NCBI GenBank assembly: GCA_012960475.1
Contig: DUBE01000046.1
Span: forward strand, 1-64,000
From: Planctomycetota bacterium
GTDB taxonomy: Bacteria > Planctomycetota > UBA1135 > GCA-002686595
Direction: 5' to 3'
DNA length: 64,000 nt
The notes under the pieces are model-generated. The model saw nothing but the letters and a program-made list of their open reading frames with translations, was not told the DNA's origin and searched no databases. Position numbers and translations under genes: made by a program. Shown here in pieces: positions 1 to 8,435 of the stretch (positions within the stretch are counted from its first letter, which is position 1; each line of letters starts with the position of its first letter).

Positions 1-87
1 GGAACAGTCATCGCCCTGGGCGAAGGCGGGGGTGGTCAGCAGTGCGGCCAGAGCGCCTGCACGGATATAGTTTCGAGTAGTAGTCAT
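1..87 (-). CDS. Secreted repeat-type protein, N-terminal fragment (runs off window)
   Basis: Only the first 29 codons are in the window, and the frame stays open to base 1. The ATG is followed by a typical signal peptide: a short charged start (MTTTRNY), a hydrophobic stretch and a PAFAQ cleavage region. The mature protein starts QGDDCS, exactly the residues that start the mature part of the next gene upstream (ALAQGDDCS). The two are therefore tandem paralogues of one secreted family. The function is unknown. This ORF is too short for the supplied track. Confidence 0.8.
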   Translation of the reverse strand, partial: MTTTRNYIRAGALAALLTTPAFAQGDDCS

Positions 88-137
88 GAAAGGTGAAGAA
101 AGAAGATGAAGGAGGCGGAAATGGGGGAGATCTGTTG

Positions 138-155
138 CCTGGGAGCGCTCCCAGG
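138..155. promoter_or_regulatory. 18-bp perfect palindrome, LacI-family-type operator
   Basis: The sequence CCTGGGAGCGCTCCCAGG is a perfect palindrome with no loop, so it looks like a protein-binding site rather than an RNA hairpin. It contains TGGGAGCGCTCCCA, the known operator of the LacI-family cellulose regulator CelR of Thermobifida. It lies about 50 bp upstream of the ATG of the truncated secreted gene, a position suited to repression. A second perfect palindrome, CCCTAATTAGGG, sits at 192-203. Apart from these and the terminator at 364-399, the gene-free stretch 88-442 holds nothing I recognise. Binding of any regulator is inferred. Confidence 0.5.
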
Positions 156-363
156 CCAGTTCAGTCTGTCAGGATTCTGCGAGACCGCAACCCCTAATTA
201 GGGCCCCTCAGCTTCAGCCGCCATTGGAAAGGCCCGATTGCGCTCCTCAAATTGCCTTGAGGGTTCCTTGCCCTGCCTCAACGAATTCCAGTAGGGCTTG
301 CAACCGGCTTTCTGGAACCTCTCGGTTGTCCCTCGTCAGGTATGGTCAGCGCGAAATGAACAG

Positions 364-399
364 GAGCGGGCGCCTCCCCGCCAGGGGAGGCGCCCGCTC
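364..399 (-). terminator. Strong hairpin terminator after the 573-aa secreted protein gene
   Basis: A perfect 16-bp GC-rich stem closes on a 4-base loop (GCCA). It starts 43 bp beyond the stop codon of the secreted-protein gene. In the minus-strand direction it is followed by a modest T-containing stretch (CTGTTCATTTCGC) rather than a clean T-run. It probably separates transcription of the two tandem paralogues. Confidence 0.7.
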
Positions 400-442
400 C
401 AGGAAATCGCAGGTTCTCGGGGATATTCCCCGAGGCCATTGA

Positions 443-2164
443 TCAGAAGGTCACCGAGATGCCGTCCGAGAAGTTGGACGCGGTACCATCGCGGTACCAC
501 AGCTGGTAGTGCCAGGTGGCACCAATCACGATCACACCGCCCGGGGGGCTGGGCAGGATCGCGGGCACGTCATAGCCAGAACCAACCGACGAGTTGCCGG
601 ACAGGGACTGCATTACGCCTGCCGCATCAAAGCGACCGATCGAGTTCAGGGTACCACCAGCAGCCGGGCTGTAGCGTCCGATGGGTGCGGTCAGGCAAAG
701 CTGGCCTTGGCTGACTGACACGCCCGGATCCATGGAGGCAGCGGCTACCAGGAAGTAGCCGAACTGGTCGGCGGGACCGTCAGTGGCTTCCAGGTGGTAG
801 AGGCCGGGACCAGAGACACTTGAAGTGGCCAGGGTCGCGGAGCCGCCACCGGAGTGCACGTTGGCCGGGCTGCAGAACAGCGACGGGCCACCAGGGCCAG
901 CACCGGTCAGGACCAGGTCATAGTCGTTGCAGTCGCCGGCAGTGTTGGGCCAGACGTGGACACGCAGGATGCAGTCCATGTCTGCGCCAGTGGTGTTGGT
1001 CCAAATCAAGTTCTCGTTGTCGGAAGCACTGAAGCCGCAGGCCAGGGTGCCTCCGCATCCGGAGTTCTGGTCATCGTTACAGAATCCAGCTTCATAGAGC
1101 ATTGCGTCCAGGTCGGCAGTCGCCGAGATGAACAGGGCGTCAATCGTCACGGTGCCGCCATCGGCTACGGTGAAGGAGAAGAAGTCGGGCTCAGTTTTGG
1201 CGGTGTTGAGGGAATAGGTTCCATCGCCAATCGCTGCCGGTGCTGCGCAGGAGTGGTTCGGGGCGAACATGTCCGGGACTTGACCCGCGCAGGGGTCGAC
1301 AAACGTACCGATGTTCAGGACGCCAGCGCCAGAAGCGCCGCCCCAACCACCACACTGAATCAGGAAGGTGTCGCCAGCGTTGACGCCGGTCAGGTTGAGT
1401 TCACTGTTGAAGGCACCGCAGGGACCATCATCGTTGTAGGCAGTGCAGGTGGCTGCGCAGCCCGTGCCACTGTGTGCATTCAGCTTGGTGTCATAGCCCG
1501 AGCCACAGGTGTCGATCAGGTAGTCACCCGCCGCGCTGGCGGTCCACTGGAAGAAGGCATCGTTGCCCAGGTCCAAGGAACCGGCGTCTGTGCAGCCGGA
1601 GCCCCCAGCGAAGCCGCTGGTGGTGGCCAGGATAGTATCGTAGGTCCAGTTGCCAACGCCGCCAATCGCTGTGGCGGTGGAGCAGTCATCGTTGCCGATG
1701 CCACCGGAGCCAGCATTTGAGGTGTTCAATGTGCCGAGGCCAGCTTGGCCACCAAAGCCACCGAGTTGAATCAAGAAGGTGTCGCCAGCAACGATGCCGG
1801 CGATGATTACGCCGCTCTGAAGACCAGAGAAGTCATCGTTGTAATAGGTGCAGGTGGCTGTGCAGCCCGTGCCCGTGTGAATGTTCAGTTTGGTGTCGTA
1901 GACAGAGCCGATCAGGTCGATCTGCCAGGTGCCCGCCGCGTCGGCGGTCCACTGCATGAACTGGTCAGGGCCCACGCCGAGGGAACCCGCGTTGGTGCAG
2001 GCTGAGCCGCCAGAAAACCCACTGGTGGTGGCGGCGGTGGTGTCAAATGCCCAGGTGCTAGCGCCAGTAATGGCGGTGGCGACTGAACAGTCGTCGCCTT
2101 GGGCTAAGGCTCCAGCGCTCATGAACAGGGCGGCGGGAACAAGAAGGAAAGGGGTAGTACGCAT
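443..2164 (-). CDS. Secreted protein with two tandem repeats and a PPC-like domain
   Basis: A 573-residue protein of unknown function with a clear signal peptide (MRTTPFLLVPAALFMSAGALAQ). The mature part begins with two similar units of roughly 125-135 residues. Each has the pattern DDCS.ATAI...YDT...F.GGS.CT.AGSL, then YDTKLN.H.GTGC.ATC and GDTFLIQ.GG, and resembles bacterial pre-peptidase C-terminal (PPC) domains. A third, more diverged beta-rich segment around residues 300-420 also looks PPC-like (FSFTVADGGTVTIDALF). The last ~150 residues look like a separate beta domain. No catalytic motif is visible, so a structural or glycan-binding surface role is likely. The truncated gene downstream is its paralogue. 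No obvious Shine-Dalgarno precedes the ATG. Confidence 0.8.
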   Translation of the reverse strand: MRTTPFLLVPAALFMSAGALAQGDDCSVATAITGASTWAFDTTAATTSGFSGGSACTNAGSLGVGPDQFMQWTADAAGTWQIDLIGSVYDTKLNIHTGTGCTATCTYYNDDFSGLQSGVIIAGIVAGDTFLIQLGGFGGQAGLGTLNTSNAGSGGIGNDDCSTATAIGGVGNWTYDTILATTSGFAGGSGCTDAGSLDLGNDAFFQWTASAAGDYLIDTCGSGYDTKLNAHSGTGCAATCTAYNDDGPCGAFNSELNLTGVNAGDTFLIQCGGWGGASGAGVLNIGTFVDPCAGQVPDMFAPNHSCAAPAAIGDGTYSLNTAKTEPDFFSFTVADGGTVTIDALFISATADLDAMLYEAGFCNDDQNSGCGGTLACGFSASDNENLIWTNTTGADMDCILRVHVWPNTAGDCNDYDLVLTGAGPGGPSLFCSPANVHSGGGSATLATSSVSGPGLYHLEATDGPADQFGYFLVAAASMDPGVSVSQGQLCLTAPIGRYSPAAGGTLNSIGRFDAAGVMQSLSGNSSVGSGYDVPAILPSPPGGVIVIGATWHYQLWYRDGTASNFSDGISVTF

Positions 2165-2202
2165 GGTGTTATGGATCAGAAGAATTGAGATCTAGAAGAT
2201 GT

Positions 2203-2214
2203 CTCCCCGGGGAG
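2203..2214. promoter_or_regulatory. 12-bp perfect palindrome upstream of the secreted protein gene
   Basis: CTCCCCGGGGAG is a perfect palindrome 38 bp upstream of the ATG. The paralogous gene has a different palindrome at a comparable distance (138-155). It could be an operator or an mRNA leader hairpin. No convincing -35/-10 pair was found; TATCAT further upstream could be a -10 but has no -35 partner. Confidence 0.3.
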
Positions 2215-2429
2215 GGGGCGAGGAAATGATACTTGTTCCAAAGTAGTCTGGGGGCTGAGCAGGGAATTTCTGTCTTTTCGAGCCATGAGAAATTGCAGGG
2301 AATGGCCTCAGGAAGCCGTCTGAGCCCTCTCTCAACCCTTGCGTCTCGAAATGAGTCCTAGTTTCTGTCGCTGTTCCCTATTCACTCAGCAAGTCCTGCC
2401 GCTGAACGACGAATGGCTCTTTTGAGGGT

Positions 2430-3890
2430 CTAGAACAGGGGTCCCAGCACAAAGCCTGGGATCAATCCCAGCGCCAGCACCATGGCCGCGCAGAAACCAG
2501 CAAGGAACGCCGCCAGGGGCCGGTTCATGCTGGGAATCGCCCAACTCTCGGGCCGCGGTTTCATCCACATTGTGATTATCACGCGCAGGTAGTAGCCAAG
2601 AGCAATCACGCTGGTCAATGCGCCGAGCACCGCCAGGGGCAGCATGTCCGCGCGCACCGCCGTGCTGAAGGCCAGCCATTTTCCGAGGAAGCCACCGGTG
2701 GCGGGAATTCCGCCGAGGCTGAGCAAGAACAGAGTCATGCCTGCAGCCACCCCAGGCCGCACGCTGCCTAGTCCCTGCCAACGGCTCAGTTGGGTGTGGT
2801 CTTCGCCATCGGCCTCCATCCAAGCAACCAAGCCCAGGGCGCCACCAGCGGCGAAGGCATAGGCCAAGAGGTACAGCAACAGGGCGCTTGTAGCTGCGTT
2901 CAGGATCTCGGCCTGTTGGTTTGTGCCTGCCGCAGAAACAGCCGCGCTGATTACTAGCAGCAGTAAACCCGCGTGAGCGATGCCGGACCAGGCGAGCAGT
3001 CTCTTGAGATCTGTTTGCACTAGAGCACCCAGGTTGCCCAGGGCCAGGGTTGCCACGCCGATTATTCCCAGGGGCAGGCCCGCTTCGCTCGGCAGGATCG
3101 GAGCAAGGCGCAGCAGGAATGCAAAGGCCGCTGCCTTGGTTCCTGTGGCCATCAAAGTGGTAATCGGCGTGGGCGATCCTTGATACACATCGGGCACCCA
3201 CAAATGGAAGGGAGCCACTCCCGCCTTGAAGAGCAGGCTAGCCAGGATCAGGGCCATGCCCACACTGCCTAAAGGGGTTGTCAGGGCCACGAGCGCATCA
3301 CCGAGCCCTTCGATGTTGAGCGTGCCAGCGGTGGTATACACCAAACCTGCTCCCATCAGGAAGAGGGTCACGCCAAAGGCGCCAAGAATGAAGTAGCGCA
3401 GGCCCGCCTCCACGGAATCGTCGCGGGTGCGGCGGAAGGCTGCCAGGCAATACAGGGGGATGCTGAGCAACTCGAGCCCGATGAAGAAGACAATCAGGTC
3501 CTGTGCACCGGCCATCAAGATCATGCCGATGGGGGCGGTGATCAAGAGGGCATCGTGTTCCCCCAGGAAGGGCTCTTCCTGGCCGTAATAGTGTCGAGCC
3601 TGTCCCCAAGCCAGGAGGGTCGCCCCCAAGAAGATCAGGGTGAAGGCGCCGGTTTGGGAGTCTCCCATGAAAGTGCCCCCGAGCACCAGGCCGCTGGGCT
3701 CGGCGATCAGTTGGCCTGCGCTCCAGGCGGCGCCCAGAAGGGCTGCGGGTACAACCGCCGGGCGTAGTCGCGTCAGGCCAGGGGTGATCTCAGCAATCAG
3801 CACCGCCAGCAGACCGCCGGTCAGCCAGAGCAGGGGCGCGAGGGCCGGGCCGGCGCCCAAGTAGAGGTCTTGCAGGGACTCGAAGCTCAT
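2430..3890 (-). CDS. nuoN: NADH-quinone oxidoreductase subunit N
   Basis: Membrane-arm antiporter-like subunit of complex I, last gene of the operon. The 486 residues are mostly transmembrane helices, matching the usual NuoN length of about 480-490. The proton-channel signature VPDVYQGSPTPITTLMATG, with the conserved Lys in TGTKAAAFAFLLR just after it, lies in the middle. It couples quinone reduction in the peripheral arm to proton translocation. The start overlaps the end of nuoM by 4 bp (ATGA), implying translational coupling. No clear terminator follows the stop codon; the 265 bp to the next gene contain only weak imperfect hairpins. Confidence 0.96.
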   Translation of the reverse strand: MSFESLQDLYLGAGPALAPLLWLTGGLLAVLIAEITPGLTRLRPAVVPAALLGAAWSAGQLIAEPSGLVLGGTFMGDSQTGAFTLIFLGATLLAWGQARHYYGQEEPFLGEHDALLITAPIGMILMAGAQDLIVFFIGLELLSIPLYCLAAFRRTRDDSVEAGLRYFILGAFGVTLFLMGAGLVYTTAGTLNIEGLGDALVALTTPLGSVGMALILASLLFKAGVAPFHLWVPDVYQGSPTPITTLMATGTKAAAFAFLLRLAPILPSEAGLPLGIIGVATLALGNLGALVQTDLKRLLAWSGIAHAGLLLLVISAAVSAAGTNQQAEILNAATSALLLYLLAYAFAAGGALGLVAWMEADGEDHTQLSRWQGLGSVRPGVAAGMTLFLLSLGGIPATGGFLGKWLAFSTAVRADMLPLAVLGALTSVIALGYYLRVIITMWMKPRPESWAIPSMNRPLAAFLAGFCAAMVLALGLIPGFVLGPLF

Positions 3891-5428
3891 CGTGCGCTCT
3901 CCGGCTTTTGGTCGTCAGGCAAGTCAAGCTCGACTCTGGCTGCTTGCTGATCTCGAGCCGCATCCAGTCGTTGTTCGATTACTGCGAGGCTAGCCTCCGT
4001 GCGTTGAATGAACGGTCCGGGCATCACTCCGATCACCAGACAGAGCAAACAGATCGGAGTCAAGACTCCCAATTCCCGCGGGGTCAAGTCGCTCAAGGTC
4101 TTGTTTTCTGTGTGGGTGATCTCTCCAAAGAGCATCAAGCGCGTGGCTCGCAAGAGATACACGGCGCCAAAGATCACTCCCGTGACGCTCACCGCGGTTA
4201 GCACCGGGCTGGCTTCAAAAGCGCCCAGCAAGATCAACCACTCACCTACAAACCCGTTCAAACCCGGCAGGCCCACGCTGGACAGAACCGAGAACACAAA
4301 GAAGAAGGCAAAGAGCGGCATCACCTTTGCGATGCCCCCGTAGTCCGCCAACTCTCGCGAGTGACGTCGTTCGTAGATCATGCCGATCAGAAGAAACAGC
4401 AGCCCTGTGGAGAGCCCGTGGTTCACCATTTGCAGCACTGAGCCCCGCAGCCCGGCGCCGGTCAAGGCGAACATCCCGAGCACCACAAAGCCCAGGTGAC
4501 TGACTGATGAACAAGCGATCAAGCGCTTCACATCAGTCTGGGCCATGGCCAGGAAGGCGCCGTAGATGATGCCCAGGGCCCCCAGAATCATGAAGAGTGT
4601 CGAAGCCTCAAGGGCTGCCAGGGGGAACATGGCGATGCCAAAACGCAGCAGGCCATAGGTCCCCATCTTGAGTAGCACTCCCGCCAGGATCACCGATCCC
4701 GCAGTGGGGGCTTCTGTGTGGGCGTCCGGCAACCAGGTGTGGAACGGCAGCAGGGGCACCTTGATGGCGAAGGCCAGGGCAAAGGCAGCGAAGAGCCATC
4801 CCTGGACTTCCAGGGGTTGCGTGCCCGCCCATTGGGTCAAGGCTGCAATGTCCAGGGTGCCAGAAAGGTAGACCAGGGCAATGACCCCCACCAGCATCAC
4901 CAACGACCCCGCCAGGGTGAAGAGGAAGAATTTGAGCGTCGCGTAAAGGCGACGCTCGCCACCCCAGATACCCAACATGAAGTACAGGGGCACCAGGCTG
5001 ACTTCCCAGAACACATAGAACAGGAAGATGTCCGTGGCCAGGAAAACCCCGAGCATGCCCGCTTCCATGATTAGCAGCCAGACCAGGAACTCGCGTACGC
5101 GGGTGGTGATCGACTGGCTTGCGGACACCAGCACAAGGGGCATCAAGAAGGCCGTCAGGCTCACGAGCAGAATAGAGATTCCATCGATGCCCAACGAGTA
5201 GTTGACGGCCAATGCCCCGGGAAGTTCAAACCAGGGACGGCTCTCGGTTAGTTGAAAGGCTGCCTGGTTCGGGTCGAACTCCTGCCACACCAGGAACCCA
5301 AGAAGGGCCGTGAGCAAAGTGATTCCGAAGCTGACTCCGCGCAGGACGCGGACCTCGCGCACGGGCACCAGGGCTATCAGGATCGCTCCGATCAGGGGCG
5401 TGAAGACAATCAGGGTAAGCAGGGGCAT
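3887..5428 (-). CDS. nuoM: NADH-quinone oxidoreductase subunit M
   Basis: Antiporter-like proton-pumping subunit of the complex I membrane arm, 513 residues with about 14 predicted helices. The family signature LPFHTWLPDAHTEAPTAGSVILAGVLLKMGTYGLLRF is present and complete, including the channel Lys and the helix-breaking Pro. A Shine-Dalgarno (AAAGGA) lies about 10 bases before the ATG. That is unusual here, because most junctions in this operon rely on overlaps. The site is part of an inverted repeat whose other arm carries the nuoL stop codon (see 5432-5550). The gene is separated from nuoL by 118 bp, the only large gap in the operon. Confidence 0.96.
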   Translation of the reverse strand: MPLLTLIVFTPLIGAILIALVPVREVRVLRGVSFGITLLTALLGFLVWQEFDPNQAAFQLTESRPWFELPGALAVNYSLGIDGISILLVSLTAFLMPLVLVSASQSITTRVREFLVWLLIMEAGMLGVFLATDIFLFYVFWEVSLVPLYFMLGIWGGERRLYATLKFFLFTLAGSLVMLVGVIALVYLSGTLDIAALTQWAGTQPLEVQGWLFAAFALAFAIKVPLLPFHTWLPDAHTEAPTAGSVILAGVLLKMGTYGLLRFGIAMFPLAALEASTLFMILGALGIIYGAFLAMAQTDVKRLIACSSVSHLGFVVLGMFALTGAGLRGSVLQMVNHGLSTGLLFLLIGMIYERRHSRELADYGGIAKVMPLFAFFFVFSVLSSVGLPGLNGFVGEWLILLGAFEASPVLTAVSVTGVIFGAVYLLRATRLMLFGEITHTENKTLSDLTPRELGVLTPICLLCLVIGVMPGPFIQRTEASLAVIEQRLDAARDQQAARVELDLPDDQKPESAR

Positions 5429-5431
5429 GGG

Positions 5432-5550
5432 CTAGCAGTCCTTTGAAAAAGGGTCGGAGCGAGACGAAGCCATCTTTGTCGAGGCAAGTCCGACGCAGCA
5501 CCTGTGGACAGGGTGAAGTTGTAGTAGTGAGGTTCTCAAGGGACTGCTAG
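5432..5550 (-). promoter_or_regulatory. Structured nuoL-nuoM spacer with inverted repeat masking the nuoM RBS
   Basis: In mRNA sense, the 5' arm CUAGCAGUCC contains the nuoL stop codon (UAG). It pairs perfectly over 10 bp with GGACUGCUAG, which includes the GGA of the nuoM Shine-Dalgarno. Inside the loop lie further complementary pairs: GTCGGA with TCCGAC, GACGAAG with CTTTGTC around a CCAT loop, and CCTGT with ACAGG. Every other junction in the operon is an overlap or a gap of 34 bp or less. I infer that nuoM translation depends on ribosomes reaching the end of nuoL and opening the stem. An RNA-processing site is the alternative. Confidence 0.5.
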
Positions 5551-7532
5551 GCTCCGATCCACATCCAAATCGCGGCGAGGGCGCAGGCTGCGCCACCAAT
5601 CGTGAGTCCATAGGCGCCGAGATGCCCACTCGCTTGCCGCGATACTCTCTGACCCAGGCGCTGCGCAAAGCGTCCGAGGCCATTGACCGCTCCATCGATC
5701 AAGGCCAGATCGAAGAGCGTGGAAATCGCAGATGCTGCGGTCATCACGGGCTGTACCAGCATCACTTGGTAGGCCCGGTCGATGCCCCAGGCGTTGGAGA
5801 GTGACAGGGCCAGTTCCGGGTGCTTGGTTTCAAAGGCCAGATCGCTCTGGGTGCCTTGGCGATGGGCATGGAAGGCCAGGTGAGCACAACCGAGCGCAAT
5901 CATCGCGCCCACGCCCAGCAGGATCCACTCGGTCAGGTGGGACAGGTGTCCGTTGTGGGCCGCGGCCAGAATAGCCTGACCCGGCTCCACAACCGGGGCC
6001 AGCCATTCACCCAGAATGTGCGGGGCGTGGAAGACAATCGGCAGGCCCAGGATGCCTCCTCCCACCGACAACAGCGCCAAGACAAACAGGGGTGTGGTCA
6101 TCAGGGCACCGGACTCGTGGGGGTGCACTGCTTGTTTGTCGAATCGTTCCTTGCCGAAGAATACGAGAGCAACCATGCGCCAGGTGTAGGTGGCGGTGAT
6201 GGCAGCTGTGACCAGACCGACGGCCCACAAGATCAGGGACACGCCACCCCCCGCAAAAGCTTGGGCCAGGATCTCGTCCTTGGAGAAGAAACCACTCATC
6301 AAAGGCAGACCCGAGAGGGCCGCGGCCCCAGCAATGAAGGTGAGACAGGTCTTGGGCATATGTGCTTTGAGTCCGCCCATCTTGTGCATGTCCTGTTCCT
6401 TGTTCATGCCATGGATTACCGAGCCTGCTGCCAGGAACAGGAGCGCTTTGAAGAAGGCGTGGGTCACCAGGTGGAAGATCGCGCTTGAGAAAGCGCCGAC
6501 CCCAAGGGCCAGGAACATGTAGCCCAACTGGCTGACTGTTGAGTAAGCCAGCACGCCTTTCAGATCGCGCTGGCGCAGGGCACTTGTGCCCGCCACAAAA
6601 GCTGTGGCTGCGCCGATTGCGCCGATCAGCGTGAGAACCAGGGGCGCCGCCGCGAAGAGCGGGTTGAGGCGCACCACCAGATAGACTCCACTGGTCACCA
6701 TGGTTGCTGCGTGGATCAGGGCCGAAACCGGAGTCGGTCCCGCCATTGCGTCCGGCAGCCAGACGAAAAGGGGAATTTGGGCGCTCTTGCCGCAGGCGCC
6801 GCCAAAGAGCAACAACGCGGCCAGGGACAACTTCCAGGGCAGTTCCGGTTTGGCCAGCAGGCTGGCCTCGCTGTTGATTGCAGAGTAATCCAGGCTGCCC
6901 AGGGTGGTGGCCAGGATGAACATGCCCAACAGAAATGCTGCGTCGCCGATGCGGTTGACCACAAAGGCTTTTTGAGCCGCTTCCGCCCGCCAGCTGTCCT
7001 TGTACCAAAAGCCGATCAGGAGGTAGGAGCAGAGGCCCACTCCCTCCCAGCCCACAAAGGTGCCCACCATGTTGTCCGAGAGCACCAGCATCAGCATCAT
7101 CGCCACGAACAGGTTGAGGTAGGCGAAGAATTTGGCGTAGCCCGTGTCGCCCTTCATGTACCCAGCCGCGTAGATGTGGATCAAGAGGCCAACGCCCGTG
7201 ACCACCAGAGTCATCAAGGAGGACAAGTGATCGATCATGAGCGACCAACTCACGGTGAAGTCCCCGGTCGGGATCCAGTCGTAGCTTGTACTCAGGATGT
7301 TGGCCTCGCCTCCACGCAGGGCGAGGAAACCCTTGATGCTGAATGCAAAGGCAGCGGCCATGGCCAGAATGGCGATGTTTGCCGCCAGTGGCTTGCTGGT
7401 GGCCTTGTCATCGTTCTTCGGGCGTCGAAGACCTGCGAGGTGCATGGCCCCCGTCAGCAGAGCTCCCATGAGGGGCAAGCCTGGAATCAGCCAGGGCCAG
7501 AGCTGCCCAGTTTCGGCGATGGTCGTGTCCAT
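5547..7532 (-). CDS. nuoL: NADH-quinone oxidoreductase subunit L
   Basis: The largest antiporter-like subunit of complex I, 661 residues, at the distal end of the membrane arm. The core motif LPDAMAGPTPVSALIHAATMVTSGVYLVVR and the preceding GKSAQIPLFVWLPDA are intact. The C-terminal ~150 residues would contribute the lateral helix that runs along the other pump subunits; there the sequence becomes less hydrophobic before a last membrane helix. nuoK ends 4 bp upstream. Its stop codon sits inside the inverted repeat that overlaps the nuoM ribosome-binding site. Confidence 0.96.
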   Translation of the reverse strand: MDTTIAETGQLWPWLIPGLPLMGALLTGAMHLAGLRRPKNDDKATSKPLAANIAILAMAAAFAFSIKGFLALRGGEANILSTSYDWIPTGDFTVSWSLMIDHLSSLMTLVVTGVGLLIHIYAAGYMKGDTGYAKFFAYLNLFVAMMLMLVLSDNMVGTFVGWEGVGLCSYLLIGFWYKDSWRAEAAQKAFVVNRIGDAAFLLGMFILATTLGSLDYSAINSEASLLAKPELPWKLSLAALLLFGGACGKSAQIPLFVWLPDAMAGPTPVSALIHAATMVTSGVYLVVRLNPLFAAAPLVLTLIGAIGAATAFVAGTSALRQRDLKGVLAYSTVSQLGYMFLALGVGAFSSAIFHLVTHAFFKALLFLAAGSVIHGMNKEQDMHKMGGLKAHMPKTCLTFIAGAAALSGLPLMSGFFSKDEILAQAFAGGGVSLILWAVGLVTAAITATYTWRMVALVFFGKERFDKQAVHPHESGALMTTPLFVLALLSVGGGILGLPIVFHAPHILGEWLAPVVEPGQAILAAAHNGHLSHLTEWILLGVGAMIALGCAHLAFHAHRQGTQSDLAFETKHPELALSLSNAWGIDRAYQVMLVQPVMTAASAISTLFDLALIDGAVNGLGRFAQRLGQRVSRQASGHLGAYGLTIGGAACALAAIWMWIGA

Positions 7533-7536
7533 GGGA

Positions 7537-7875
7537 TCAGTTGGCTTTGGAGGCTGCTCCAGTGGGGGAGAGCCGGTCGAGGGAGACAGTCTGCTTGCGG
7601 CGATAGAAGGCGATGACCAGGGCCAGGCCCACTGCGGCTTCCACTGCGGCTACGGCGATCACAAAGGTCACCATCACCGGGCCTTCCGCTACCCAGTGTC
7701 CGGCCAGGGCCGCGTGCTGTCGGGCCCCCGCCAGAAAGGCGAGGTTGGCGGCGTTGAGCATCAGTTCGATGCTCATCAGCACCACGATCATGTTGCGGCG
7801 CAGGAGGAATCCTCCCATGCCGATCGCGAAGAGGATCGCAGAAAGGATCAAGAGGTGTTCGGTGGGCACGTTCAT
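7537..7875 (-). CDS. nuoK: NADH-quinone oxidoreductase subunit K
   Basis: Small 112-residue membrane subunit with three helices. It carries the conserved membrane Glu residues (in MSIELMLNAANLAF and VAAVEAAVGLALV) of the proton path. The ORF track merges it with upstream out-of-frame sequence. The real start is the ATG giving MNVPTEHLLILSAILFAIG, which overlaps the nuoJ stop codon by 4 bp (ATGA). Length and motifs are typical for NuoK. Confidence 0.95.
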   Translation of the reverse strand: MNVPTEHLLILSAILFAIGMGGFLLRRNMIVVLMSIELMLNAANLAFLAGARQHAALAGHWVAEGPVMVTFVIAVAAVEAAVGLALVIAFYRRKQTVSLDRLSPTGAASKAN

Positions 7876-8435
7876 GCGCTGGCCTCCTCGCTGGTGCTGG
7901 CGGCAGCGACGGGCTTGTTCCGTTGGCGCTTGGCCAGGGTCATGACACCCACCGCGGTGGCCAGCAGCAGCACCGAGGCACCTTCGAAGGCCAGTACATA
8001 GGGGCCGAACATTGCTTGGGCCATGCCCAAGAGGGGATCCAAACCGCCCTCGGGCCATAGGTAGCCGAAGATGGGCCGCGGCAGATCCGTGCGCGCCACT
8101 GCTACCAGCAGTACAGCCAGGGCGCTGCCTGCCACCGCCAGGCCGCCCGCCAACTGTTCCTTGTGAAGCACGCCCTGTTCCCTGGCCAAGGCCACAGGGT
8201 CGCCCTGGTTCAGCAGCATGACCACGAACAGGAAGAGCACCATGATCGCGCCCCCATAGACCAGAATCTGAATAGCCGCCAGGAACTGAAAGCCCGCCAA
8301 CAGATAGATCAGGGCGATGCCCGTGAAGCTGCCCAGCAACATCATCACGCTTTGCACCGGGTTGGCGGAAACCACTACTCCCAGGGCGCACAGGACGCTT
8401 ACGGCTGCAGCCACGTAGAACAGCAGGTCTACCAT
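7872..8435 (-). CDS. nuoJ: NADH-quinone oxidoreductase subunit J
   Basis: Membrane subunit of 187 residues with about five helices, next to NuoK and NuoA in the complex. The conserved helix-3 region FLAAIQILVYGGAIMVLFLFVVMLLN is complete; its pi-bulge and Tyr take part in the conformational change during turnover. The C-terminal tail is short and basic. It overlaps the end of nuoI by 7 bp and the start of nuoK by 4 bp. Confidence 0.95.
   Translation of the reverse strand: MVDLLFYVAAAVSVLCALGVVVSANPVQSVMMLLGSFTGIALIYLLAGFQFLAAIQILVYGGAIMVLFLFVVMLLNQGDPVALAREQGVLHKEQLAGGLAVAGSALAVLLVAVARTDLPRPIFGYLWPEGGLDPLLGMAQAMFGPYVLAFEGASVLLLATAVGVMTLAKRQRNKPVAAASTSEEASA

Noticed and set aside
854-1720. 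288-aa plus-strand ORF opposite the secreted repeat protein
   Set aside because: Shadow of the real gene's repetitive coding sequence; no start context or recognisable domain.
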